Below, piece by piece: positions 12,197 to 22,303 of a stretch of DNA of 64,000 bases (the first letter of the stretch is position 1; the number at the start of each line of letters is the position of its first letter). Under the pieces are notes generated by a model. That model ran no database searches, was not told the origin of the DNA, and saw only the letters and a program-made list of their open reading frames with translations. The translations under genes and the position numbers were made by a program. Origin of the DNA: Symsagittifera roscoffensis (taxonomy: Eukaryota > Xenacoelomorpha > Acoela > Convolutidae); the NCBI RefSeq assembly GCF_963678635.1, contig NC_087062.1, positions 38,827,330 to 38,891,329 on the forward strand, written 5' to 3'.

Positions 12197-13057
12197 TTAA
12201 AATCTACGCCCCTCGGTTATAGCTCTGACGGAAATGTCTACTATGAATGTTTTTTTTTTGAGATTTTTGCATCCCCTGAGGCAGTGGATTGCACTCCTCA
12301 GAAGGGCATAATTTATTTTGGTTCTTATAGAGTTTATTGGGTCGGAATATGATTCGTTCCTTTTTTTGCTTAGTTTCACTGCTAATTTCTGAACGGTTTT
12401 TGTAGAGCCTGGCGCTGCTCCTCTAGTACACGCAAGAATGGGTGAAACAAAGCTCCACATCCAGAATTCTTTTTTCGTATTTTAATGTTTTGACACTCTT
12501 TTGGTATTTGTAGGCGTCAGATATTTTTTAGGGCAAGATTTAGCATAGGAGTTCATAATTTTTTCATCGAGTCGAGCGTCATCTTCAGTAGTGGTTGTTT
12601 TGTTGTGAAAACTTTTTACGTTCAACGATTGAAGTTTCGGCTCTATCTCAACATCATGGCATACTTCGTCCAAGAGTGTCGCAGAGGAATCAGGAATCTT
12701 CGCTTAGTGTATTCACCTTTGGGGCAGTGTAGAGAGTGTGTCAGTGTAAACAGTTGTCCACATGGGAATGTATGTGGAGTGTTTGGTGTTTCCCATCCAT
12801 ATCTCAGATATAATCCATCTTTAAACTGATTTGTTGAGGGAAAAATTGTACTTTTTTATAATTAGCACTCTTAGCCAGTTCGATGCTTCTTTCTGTGATG
12901 CTAGGTTTATTAGCTTTTTTTCTGATGAGCAATTTTTCATAATTTTGGCCTTTTGTTTGAGAGTGAGTCTCTGTGTTTTGATGATTCTGTTTATCGGTTT
13001 GTTCCGTTTTAGGTTTTTCTGGATCAGTTTTCTAATTGTCAGTATTCTTGTGACCAC
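12197..13057 (-). pseudogene. Retroelement protein C-terminal fragment, copy 3
   Basis: Third copy of the fragment described at 6207-7067, here in copy B of the large duplication. It differs from copy 1 by an extra T in the poly-T at about 12250 and a few substitutions. The minus-strand tail, ending ITEGRRF before a stop at 12197, is open a little further than in copy 1. Confidence 0.75.
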
Positions 13058-13073
13058 TCATAGTTGCTGTAAA

Positions 13074-14990
13074 TTTCTTCTCACTTTTTCGTTATCTCGA
13101 GACCGTTTCTGGTGAGCTATTCAGCTGTTCGAAATGACACGTTGTTGTAACAAAAAATGGCCATTTTATGTCTCGGAAATGATCTGGCTTTAACCCAAAA
13201 ATTTTAAATTTTAGTTTCCATCATAACCTGATTTTCCTTTATGTCCTGAAGTTGTTAATAAGGCGCTTAGTGACATATTCTTGCTTCAATGGAGGGTTTC
13301 GTTGAGCCATGCGAGAGAATGGCACACATTTAAAACTGATGCAATCAAATACGTATCATTAGACATTGGCGTGAGTCCGTTTTCAATTACAAGGGGGTAG
13401 GTGAAGCGACCTTGGTTAGGGTTAATGCCGGCAGGAAAAAGTAGGATTAAAATTTATAGACAAAGCAACCCGACCCACTAAGAAGCTTCGAAACGAAAAA
13501 CCCATAGAGAACATACTTTTCGTGCACCTCTGTATGTTATGGGTAATTTAGTTTATGTAACGATGTAAAAAATATATAACACACATGCCCTTGCTAACAA
13601 GATTGCAATATGAATCGTTGAATTAATTTTGAATTTGAGATATTTTTGAATAAAATTGAATTTCAAGTTTAGGAGGGGGGAAAGAAATTGATGAAACAAA
13701 GTTTCTTGAATCCTTCAATTTAATTTCATCCTATACCTTGCTCTATTTTTTCAAGCTAAATCTTTAAAGCGATTAAAGCCATTTTTGATTTGTAATAATG
13801 AGCGTTTGACAACAAATTGTTGTTTTTTACGTACTATTAGATTTTGGGATAGTCGCGTTATATGTCGCTCTTGTGGCTTCCTTTTTCTTAGGTCATTAAC
13901 GCTTGATTTTTATCCCTACTTTGCTTGTTTTGCAAGCAATGCATAGTTCTGTAACCTCTCAATAAGAAAAAAGGAAAGGTCAATTAAAATGGACTCTTCT
14001 TCACACGACGCTCCGTGCACAGATTTAATTGAGCTATACCAACGCTATGAAAATACATCGGCAAAATTTTATTATCAAAGCAAGTCGATTTTAAAGCATC
14101 CAGAGAACTGTCAATTAAAATCTACGCCCCTCGGTTATAGCTCTGACGGAAATGTCTACTATGAATGTTTTTTTTTTGAGATTTTTGCATCCCCTGAGGC
14201 AGTGGATTGCACTCCTCAGAAGTGCATAATTTGTTTTGGTTCTTATAGAGTTTATTGGGTCGGAATATGATTCGTTCCTTTTTTTGCTTAGTTTCACTGC
14301 TAATTTCTGAACGGTTTTTGTAGAGCCTGGCGCTGCTCCTCTAGTACACGCAAGAATGGGTGAAACAAAGCTCCACATCCAGAATTCTTTTTTGGTATTT
14401 TAATGTTTTGACACTCTTTTGGTATTTGTAGGCGTCAGATATTTTTAGGGCAAGATTTAGCATAGGAGTTCATAATTTTTTCATCGAGTCGAGCGTCATC
14501 TTCAGTAGTGGTTGTTTTGTTGTGAAAACTTTTTACGTTCAACGATTGAAGTTTCGGCTCTATCTCAACATCATGGCATACTTCGTCCAGGAGTGTCGCA
14601 GAGGAATCAGGAATCTTCGCTTAGTGTATTCACCTTTGGGGCAGTGTAGAGAGTGTGTCAGTGTAAACAGTTGTCCACATGGGAATGTATGTGGAGTGTT
14701 TGGTGTTTCCCATCCATATCTCAGATATAATCCATCTTTAAACTGATTTGTTGAGGGAAAAATTGTACTTTTTTATAATTAGCACTCTTAGCCAGTTCGA
14801 TGCTTCTTTCTGTGATGCTAGGTTTATTAGCTTTTTTTCTGATGAGCAATTTTTCATAATTTTGGCCTTTTGTTTGAGAGTGAGTCTCTGTGTTTTGATG
14901 ATTCTGTTTATCGGTTTGTTCCGTTTTAGGTTTTTCTGGATCAGTTTTCTAATTGTCAGTATTCTTGTGACCACTCATAGTTGCTGTAAA
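13074..14990. repeat. 1,917-bp tandem unit, copy in block B
   Basis: Counterpart of unit D2, with the same edges (TTTCTTCTCACTTTTTCG at the left, AGTTGCTGTAAA at the right). The preceding unit in this block is partial (11848-13073), because the 5,991-bp duplication starts inside D1. Confidence 0.9.
14115..14974 (-). pseudogene. Retroelement protein C-terminal fragment, copy 4
   Basis: Fourth copy, equivalent to 8124-8983, with the same frame breaks and motif order on the minus strand. Confidence 0.75.
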
Positions 14991-15075
14991 AGTCAAAATT
15001 GCTGGAAAAGTGTTACTGCGGAGGTCTAATCCTCCCATTTTTAGTGGTAGTTCAACTTCAGTGAAATAAATGGAA

Positions 15076-15590
15076 AGTTTTGATATTGAATGTCTAAGCA
15101 TTCCTTATCTATTTATCTATCTATACAAGCTATACATCTATATATTATCTATTTTATATTTCAATGCGGGCTTCACCTGTCATGTTTAAGACTTTATAAA
15201 GAGTTTTTTTTTGCTGGTTGAACGAGGAATTTCACGTTTAAGCTATATCTTATAAAACAATGGTTACGGAATGTTTTTCGTTTTTCCAGTTTGAAATCAG
15301 TGTTTATCTCATAAGTAAAAAGCTCGAAACCCTATAGTGTTATGCTTCAGGGTTTCCGCATGTGTTGCGGATTCGGCCTCCCGTTTTGACTGTTCCAATC
15401 GTCGTGATTTTCGACATATGAGGTTTTTTTCAACTTTTCAGAAAACTTGGTTTTGAATGAGTTTAAAAAGCTAAATTTCGCAACCATTTAGTTGGGGGCT
15501 GTCATGGTAATTGCAGAGTTGCCTCTAGCTACGACTGCTCAAATCATTGTATGTTTCGAGATAAGACAATTTCTGTTTTTTTTCAGTTCT
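15076..15590. repeat. Partial ~170-bp repeat element, duplicated copy
   Basis: Duplicate of 9085-9600, with one visible change in TTTATAAAGAG (about 15197) versus TTTATAACGAG. It begins with a TATC-rich microsatellite and runs into ~170-bp unit sequence. Confidence 0.7.
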
Positions 15591-15680
15591 CAGAAAACTT
15601 CGATTGAAAAAAATTCAGAATGTGTAAAGTACTGTAAGGGTACTCTCAGAAATTCCTTGAGCGACAACAGAGCAGCTTCT

Positions 15681-15931
15681 ACCCGCTCATTTTTGGCTGT
15701 ACTGGTGGTGCCGCACCGACAGCTACTCGGACAATGCAGAGCACAGCTGAAAAACTTAGTGAAAAATGGCATGAAAGCTACACAGAAACAATAAACTATA
15801 AAAGAACTAAGATAAGCTTCGCGCTGCTCAGGAGCGGTATCTTTTGTATACGGGATTGCAAATCTCTGCGTAAGACGCAATTCATAGACAACTCAATTAG
15901 TGCTGCTGTAGAGGAGGGACAGTTGAAATAA
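15681..15931 (+). pseudogene. Plus-strand retroelement C-terminal fragment, duplicated copy
   Basis: Duplicate of 9690-9940. The frame from 15734 reads into FALLRSGIFCIRDC and ends at a stop at 15931. Confidence 0.65.
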
Positions 15932-16207
15932 ATATCTTTAATGACAATGCAATAAATGCTGACTTGGTTTAACTCCTGCAATATTGTTTATTGATGTATT
16001 TATATAATGCTGGTATGGGCCCTATCCAGCTTGTGCACGACCGTACCTAAACTGAAGGGCCCCTTTTATAATTTACTACTCGTTTATCTTAACGGTTGCA
16101 TAAAATATCGCTGTTTTAGTACTTGTTTTAGGTTAATTAGTAGCAAAAAAGTTCGGTCAGACAGACTTAATTAAAATGAGCAATCAGTGCTTTTCGACGC
16201 TTTTTTG

Positions 16208-17104
16208 TGTGCCAGTGGGTCATATCTGGAAGTTTGACCTTGAGGAACACGGAAGGTACGTGATTTTGGAGTGAAGTTTTATTTTTCAAAGTTTCGAATA
16301 GAGCCTGTCATGCTCAGTTTTCTCGCAACAACTGAAAACAAAAAGTGAAAAATCAGAACGACCGAATTTACAATTGCGGGAAAATACTTAAGAAAACAGA
16401 AGGAAATTGCTATTAGCAATTTCCAGATATAAAATAAGACACGAGTAGAGCCGTCTTATCCTGAAATAGGAGGAGAGATAATCACGAGAAGGGAGGGCAA
16501 TTATTCAAACTGAACCAGAGTGAACCTTCAACGGAAAGGTGGACAGCTTGAGTGTCCCAATGGTTCAGACTAAAACTTCAATTCTAGAGTCTAAACTTAT
16601 TTCTGTTTTTAAAACTGATCAGTATTGAACTTATCAAGTTATCTCATTTAATTCTCGAGTTGCTCATTAATTTAATTTCTCCTTATACTCGAGTGCGTCA
16701 ACATGTGAGTTCCTAATTTAGTTTTCTCGAGTGTGTTTTATGATTGTTATGTTGAGATAAGGCGAGTTTTAGGTTGATCCATCTGAAATGGATCATAAAT
16801 CCACTGTCCAATAAAAAGTAACTTAACGGATTGTTCCGACCCTGTTTTTAACGGCGTTCGTGTATTTTGGGTATTTTGAGACCTAAGTATGTGAACGTTC
16901 TTATTTTCTAGAGTGAGGGGATATTTTGGTAGTAGCCTTTAAGCTGTAACGGGTTCTAGTCTCATGTCGCAAGCGAACCGAATTGGCTCCGACCGTTCTT
17001 GAGGTAGAAAAACACAAGAGATAGTGTCCCTGACTCTTGAGCCAATGGTTATAGGGCCTATTTTTCTTAAGCCTCATATGTGACCGAAGTAGGCGACTGT
17101 TACA
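16208..17104 (+). mobile_element. 5' LTR of the giant retrotransposon
   Basis: TGTGCCAG...GACTGTTACA, 897 bp, exactly the length of the 3' LTR after removing its MITE. It is flanked on the right by the leader that leads into gag. An AATTGCGGGAAAA block, an inverted GGAAATTGCTA/TTAGCAATTTCC motif, and several CTCGAG/CTTGAG sites lie inside. TATA and poly(A) signals could not be fixed with confidence. Confidence 0.92.
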
Positions 17105-19221
17105 TAGTGTTTTTATGCAGGGGGGACACATCAGAGTAACTAATTGTTCGGCATCGTCGATTTAGTTACATTAGATACTTACATGCGTTGGTTATAAGAA
17201 GCGGATATCCAAATTTAAAATCAGGTTAAGGTAGGTACCCTGGTCGGATCTGTAGGGGAACAGACATAGACAGTTTTTGTGATACCCCATAAGATCGCTA
17301 GCAGGGGGGAGGAAAACGCGGGGCAATCGGGTACCAGACATTTTTTCGGACAAAGATTGACATCGGTCAACCTTGAATTTTAGGAGAATTCATCTCTCTG
17401 TTTTTGAAATTTTTTCCAGTTTAAATTTTTACGTTTTAGTGAAAATTTGTTGTTGGTACTTTAACGAACAGGGGATCACAAGATACCTGCGAGGAATTTA
17501 GGGTTTCAAATAGCCTGAAACTTCGAGAGGGAGATAAATACTGGGGGGTTAGTATTTGGGTTTTGGCCATTAAGATAGGGATTTTGGAAATTTTTTTACT
17601 AGAGCTCAAGTGGTGGTAAAAGGTACAGTGGTTCAAGAGTCCCTGCAACGAAGAAGAAAAGATCCGATATCCAGAGACTCAGTGACAAGTCTTGGGACAG
17701 TACCGAAGAAGTCTTGGGACATTGCAGTCTGGGGACAGTCTTGGAGCAACACGGTCTTGGGACAGTCTCGGGACAGAGCAGTCTTGGGACAGTCTTGGGA
17801 CAGTGCAGTCTTGGGACAGTCTTGGACCAGAGCAGTCTTGGTACGAAACAATCTTGGGACACTAGTCTTGGGACTGTGGTCTTGGGACAGTAGTCTTGGG
17901 ACAGTGGTCTTGGGACAGTGGTCTTGGGACACTAGTCTTGGGACAGTAGTCATGGGACAGTGGTCTTGGGACAGTAGTCTTGGGACACTAGTCTTGGGAC
18001 AGTAGTCTTGGGACAGTGGTCTTGGGACAGTGGTCTTGGGACAGTAGTCTTGGGACACTAGTCTTGGGACACTAGTCTTGGGACACTAGTCTTGGGACTG
18101 TGGTCTTGGGACAGTAGTCTTGGGACAGTGGTCTTGGGACAGTGGTCTTGGGACACTAGTCTTGGGACAGTAGTCATGGGACAGTGGTCTTGGGACAGTA
18201 GTCTTGGGACACTAGTCTTGGGACAGTAGTCTTGGGACATTGGTCTTGGGACAGTGGTCTTGGGACAGTAGTCTTGGGACACTAGTCTTGGGACACTAGT
18301 CTTGGGACAGTGGTCTTGGGACAGTGGTCTTGGGACACTAGTCTTGGGACACTAGTCTTGGGACAGTAGTCTTGGGACAGTGGTCTTGGGACAGTGGTCT
18401 TGGGACAGTAGTCTTGGGACACTAGTCTTGGGACACTAGTCTTGGGACTGTGGTCTTGGGACAGTAGTCTTGGGACAGTGGTCTTGGGACAGTGGTCTTG
18501 GGACACTAGTCTTGGGACAGTAGTCATGGGACAGTGGTCTTGGGACAGTAGTCTTGGGACACTAGTCTTGGGACAGTAGTCTTGGGACAGTGGTCTTGGG
18601 ACAGTGGTCTTGGGAATAGTAGTCTTGGGACACTAGTCTTGGGACACTAGTCTTGGGACAGTGGTCTTGGGACAGTGGTCTTGGGACACTAGTCTTGGGA
18701 CAGTGGTCTTGGGACAGTGTTCTTGAGACATTGGTCTTGGGACAGTGGTCTTAGGACAGTAGTCTTGGGACAGTAGTCTTGGGACAGTAGTCTTGGGACA
18801 GTAGTCTTGGGACAGTAGTCTTAGGGCAAGGGTCTTGGGACAGTGGTCTTGGGACACTAACAAGAAGTACTGGGACAACACTGAATAGTCTTGGGACAGT
18901 AGAGAGAAAGTCTTGGAACAGTATAAAAAAAAGGGTACTAAGAGAGTACTAAGTCAGGTTGAAGTAACCAATTGCAAAATCAAATTCTCTATCCAATCCT
19001 AACATATAGAATTTTCAAAAGCTCAGGAAAAGTTGTTTTTAGCAAATTGTAATTTTCTTTTTATAAAATTGTGTCAAAAAAAGTTTTAACCTTAGAGTAG
19101 AATTTTGTAGATAGTAATACTGTAAATAGGAACAATTGTAAATAATGAGGCGGAGCAAGGTACCGGTAGCTGAAAAAAGGCGAAGACAAAGTATAATTCG
19201 TCGCTACGTAAAACAACATCA
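17105..19221 (+). other. Retroelement leader (5' untranslated region)
   Basis: About 2.1 kb between the LTR and the gag start. The first ~580 bp is unique, the middle is a 14-bp satellite, and the last ~300 bp is AT-rich. No ordinary tRNA primer-binding site is seen directly after the LTR. A small upstream ORF overlaps the gag start. Confidence 0.75.
17682..18923 (+). repeat. 14-bp satellite AGTCTTGGGACAGT inside the retroelement leader
   Basis: About 85 units of period 14 with variants ending CAGTGGT, CAGTAGT, CACTAGT and CTGTGGT. Runs of variants recur in the same order (for example the stretch starting GACTGTGGTCTTGGGACAGT at about 17873, 18096 and 18446), so there is a higher-order repeat. 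The edges are degenerate. Long open frames on the minus strand (SQDYCPKTTVPR-type repeats) are by-products of the period and not genes. Confidence 0.95.
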
Positions 19222-19237
19222 ATGGGTCCGAAGGTAA
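19145..19237 (+). CDS. Upstream ORF overlapping the gag start, 30 residues, very basic
   Basis: It starts ATGAGGCGGAGC and runs to TAA at 19235-19237, overlapping the gag ATG (19222) in another frame. The peptide is rich in Arg and Lys (MRRSKVPVAEKRRRQ...). It could lower gag initiation by leaky scanning or re-initiation, or be chance. No homology is recognised. Confidence 0.3.
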   Translation: MRRSKVPVAEKRRRQSIIRRYVKQHQWVRR

Positions 19238-22056
19238 AAAAGAAGAACTATTCAGTTAGTATGGTCAGCACGAGGAGTACCAAGGAGAACAGAGCAAAAG
19301 AGGGCACGGAAGGGGAACGAGTAGAACCCAGCATCGAGATTGAACTAGAGACACCGGATCAAAGTGTGGATGAAGTGGGAAAGAAAACGACAGAGTCAAC
19401 TCCGATGCCCAATGCGGATGAACCTAACCCGAAGCCCATGGAGCTCTCACCGATAGACAACGTGGAAGACACAACAGGCAACACGCCAGAAACGGTGAAG
19501 GATGAGTCTCAAAAGAGAACGTCTTTTACTGAAAGATTGGCGATGATGGTCGGAATGAGATCGAGAGACGCAGCAGTGGAGGAGACGAAAGCCGAGAAAA
19601 GCAAAACATTCGGAACAGTATCCACGAGAACGACAGAGACCGACCAAAACGAGAATCAGAAAAAACCGGGACCAGCGACCAACTACAGGACAACAACGGA
19701 CCATGGAACAACTTTTCTTGAGCTAAGCGACTTGATGGCGAAGCTAGATCAGATAGATGAGAAACTGAAGCACAGCGAAGAGGATAGAAATGTGACAAGG
19801 AAGGAAATGAGAAACAACAAACATGAGTACCTGGACAACTATTTCCATCTAGCGAGAGCAACGGAGGAAAAGCTTCAGCAGATGTCTGACAAAGTAGACA
19901 CCACTGATGGAGAGCGAGACAAGAACATCAGAAAAGACATGCGAGAAATGAAGCAGCGATATGACGCAGTGAATAGCCAGTTGGGGAGTTTGGAAACGAG
20001 AATGGATACGATGAGTAGGTACCAGGCTGAGAGCTCAAGTGCGATACAGACAAAGTTAGACGCTATCTTGAAGAATTCAGCACCACAAGACAGGCCAGCG
20101 GCGGAGCGGACACAAGGTAATAGAGTTGACTTCGTGGAACCACAAAGGAACGAACGACAGTCAACACCGTTACCAGTAACCCCGGAGGCTGCGAGTACGG
20201 CACCGGTGGGGACCAAGGCGATTATAAGAAGTGGAAAAGCGAACACAACAAGTGGTCCAGGAGACTCCACGACTCAGAACAACGTGGGACCGGATGCCAT
20301 GACATGGGCAAGCACCTGGGAAATGATGAACAGGACACTAGAAGCCTTCGCTACAAAGAACACCGACTCGAAAGACAGAGGAAGCAACAAATCCAGGAAA
20401 ACTTTCAAGAAACCAAAAGAGTTCGAAGATGATTCAGACGGATGCAATGACACCTGGGTAGAAGTCATGAGGTTGCACTTGGAACAAGACAACTTGAACG
20501 ATGAGAGGCAAGCATGCACAGCGAAACTGAGCAACCTGGAAGGCACGGCATTGAAATGCGTGGTTGCGAAGAAAGAAGAGGAACGCGATACAGCGGACAA
20601 AATCTTTGAAATATTGTTAAATCGATTCGGCTCAGGCATGAAGGGTCATCAAGCGATGATGCGATTTGAAAAGAGAAGGCAAAGGGACGATGAATCGATA
20701 GACAGGTTCCTAGATGATCTTGAGAGCTTGAGAAGAAGGAGTGACCCGGAAGAATCTACCAATCGAAGGAACTTCAGCATCGCCTCAAAGTTCATTGATG
20801 GGGTAAAGAGTGATGACTTGAGAACGATGTTAGCAACATACTATACATTGTCGAAAGACAGTGCACCAACTCCAGAAGAGATGAGGCAGAAGTCAAGAGA
20901 ATACATGCTAATGAAACCCAAGAAATACTCGTACTCAGACAACAGGAATACGCAAGGGGGGAACCAGCCACAAAGGTCGTCATGGTACAAGCCCAGAGAT
21001 GACATGGACAAACGCAGATCATGCGCGAACTGCGGGTCAGCTGACCATCATGTGGCGGATTGCACGACATACAGACGGGGCATGAAGAGTTTGGGATATG
21101 CACCCGATGAGGAAGATATGAGCCAGATGGAGGAACACGAGTTCTATAGTGGCTTGATCATCAAAATAGGTGCAAGATGTTTCTTCTGCAACCAAGAGGG
21201 GCACTTCAGGATGGACTGTCCGTTGTTTTGGGAGGCGGTCAAGAATCAGAGTCATCCAAAACACAAGTTGGCGCTAGGAGCCGTACAGAACCAGAGAAAC
21301 AGACAAGGTGAATTTGAGACGAAAAACCTAGAAAAACCAAGTGCGGAACTGCCGACGAAAACAGTGAAAGCTGTAACACAAAGTAATGGTGCAATAGAAG
21401 CCACGGCAAGGAACGCCCTAGAAATAAATTATGAGAAGGCGGCAGCGGAGGCTATCAACAAAGTGAAACAGGACCTGGCAGCGAAAGAAATAGAACAACG
21501 GCTGAAGCAAGAGATCGAAAGACAGAAAATGAACGAAGCATTAAGTTGCTCACAAACAATACCAGAAGTTGCAGCGGGGTCGACAAAAAATGGAAACTGC
21601 AACACTGTAAAGATGGTTACAGGAAAGCCATTTGGCTTAACGAAGATTGGGGCAAGAATAATGTCAATAATCACTGTGGGCGGTCATGAAGTAACGAGAA
21701 ACTTGAGCGAACCAAGTGACCAGACAATAGTGCACATTGATGTGTACGCAGATTACTTGAGTTGTATAAGCCCACAAACGACTTCTAGAGCATTGAGGGC
21801 AATACTCACGAGAGGGGGTAGCAAGTCGGAACGAGTTGATAACAGGTACACAGAAGCTTATGGTCCACATGAGGTGATGCTAAATATAGATGGGATCAAT
21901 ATCTATACGAAAACAATGATAACATGTGATGAAGACCTAATTGGGCAAATCTACGTGGGAAAAGAAGAGTTGAAAGTGAGATCGATTGGACACTGCGCCA
22001 TGCTTGAGGAAGATGCACATCGGGACAGAGGCAAATGTGACAGCACATGTGCTTGA
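19222..22056 (+). CDS. gag: Gag-like protein of gypsy element (944 aa) with two CCHC zinc knuckles
   Basis: The ATG at 19222 opens a 944-residue frame. The first ~370 residues are charged and Ser/Thr/Glu-rich, with a likely coiled coil around residues 170-280. A Retrotrans_gag-like core follows from about residue 392 (KTFKKPKEFEDD...), including the region with FEKRRQRDDESIDRFLDDLE. Two C-x2-C-x4-H-x4-C knuckles follow at about residues 603-616 (CANCGSADHHVADC) and 653-666 (CFFCNQEGHFRMDC). The role is particle assembly and RNA packaging. The C-terminal ~280 residues are Lys/Glu-rich and then unassigned. The frame overlaps the protease frame by about 70 bp in a different phase, as in elements using a ribosomal frameshift, although decay could give the same picture. 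It is long for a gypsy Gag. Confidence 0.9.
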   Translation: MGPKVKKKNYSVSMVSTRSTKENRAKEGTEGERVEPSIEIELETPDQSVDEVGKKTTESTPMPNADEPNPKPMELSPIDNVEDTTGNTPETVKDESQKRTSFTERLAMMVGMRSRDAAVEETKAEKSKTFGTVSTRTTETDQNENQKKPGPATNYRTTTDHGTTFLELSDLMAKLDQIDEKLKHSEEDRNVTRKEMRNNKHEYLDNYFHLARATEEKLQQMSDKVDTTDGERDKNIRKDMREMKQRYDAVNSQLGSLETRMDTMSRYQAESSSAIQTKLDAILKNSAPQDRPAAERTQGNRVDFVEPQRNERQSTPLPVTPEAASTAPVGTKAIIRSGKANTTSGPGDSTTQNNVGPDAMTWASTWEMMNRTLEAFATKNTDSKDRGSNKSRKTFKKPKEFEDDSDGCNDTWVEVMRLHLEQDNLNDERQACTAKLSNLEGTALKCVVAKKEEERDTADKIFEILLNRFGSGMKGHQAMMRFEKRRQRDDESIDRFLDDLESLRRRSDPEESTNRRNFSIASKFIDGVKSDDLRTMLATYYTLSKDSAPTPEEMRQKSREYMLMKPKKYSYSDNRNTQGGNQPQRSSWYKPRDDMDKRRSCANCGSADHHVADCTTYRRGMKSLGYAPDEEDMSQMEEHEFYSGLIIKIGARCFFCNQEGHFRMDCPLFWEAVKNQSHPKHKLALGAVQNQRNRQGEFETKNLEKPSAELPTKTVKAVTQSNGAIEATARNALEINYEKAAAEAINKVKQDLAAKEIEQRLKQEIERQKMNEALSCSQTIPEVAAGSTKNGNCNTVKMVTGKPFGLTKIGARIMSIITVGGHEVTRNLSEPSDQTIVHIDVYADYLSCISPQTTSRALRAILTRGGSKSERVDNRYTEAYGPHEVMLNIDGINIYTKTMITCDEDLIGQIYVGKEELKVRSIGHCAMLEEDAHRDRGKCDSTCA

Positions 22057-22303
22057 CATAAGTGGTAAGAAGACTCAGTTACGTGGGTTACTTGATACGG
22101 GAGCGGTCTTGAGTGTCATACCAATCGAAACTTGGGAACGAATGGGCTTCAAGAAAGATAATTTGATATATTCAAGGATACGGTTATCAGCTGCAAACAA
22201 AGGGGCGCTGCGGGTGTTGGGCAGAACCTCGATAATAGCCCTGAATCTGGGGGAACGTAACCTGTGGATGAGCTTACTTGTGGTAGAAAACGTAGATGTC
22301 TGA
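21986..22303 (+). CDS. pro: Retropepsin (aspartic protease) domain, first part of pol
   Basis: The frame is shifted relative to gag. The catalytic motif LLDTGAVLSVIP is clear (about 22091-22126). The protein runs to VVENVDV and stops at 22303, while the next frame, opening at 22296, supplies the usual protease end FILGRDFIRNFDV. The domain is therefore split over two frames by a small shift near 22296-22303. Its role would be polyprotein processing. The real start is unclear, since pol is probably made as a fusion with Gag. Confidence 0.85.
   Translation: MDTAPCLRKMHIGTEANVTAHVLDISGKKTQLRGLLDTGAVLSVIPIETWERMGFKKDNLIYSRIRLSAANKGALRVLGRTSIIALNLGERNLWMSLLVVENVDV

Larger units (their letters stand above)
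11848..17838. repeat. 5,991-bp tandem duplication, copy B
   Basis: Second copy of the block at 5857-11847. It contains the partial unit (11848-13073), a full 1,917-bp unit (13074-14990), the LTR at 16208-17104 and the leader. After 17838 the satellite continues into the rest of the retroelement, so copy B carries the element's own 5' LTR and copy A is the extra one. High identity means a recent event or an assembly artefact. Confidence 0.9.

Noticed and set aside
17105-17160. Primer-binding site directly after the 5' LTR
   Set aside because: No TGG-starting tRNA complement is visible. Not annotated.
17633-18881. Long minus-strand ORFs of SQDYCPKTTVPR-type repeats
   Set aside because: They are by-products of a 14-bp satellite without stops on that strand, not proteins.
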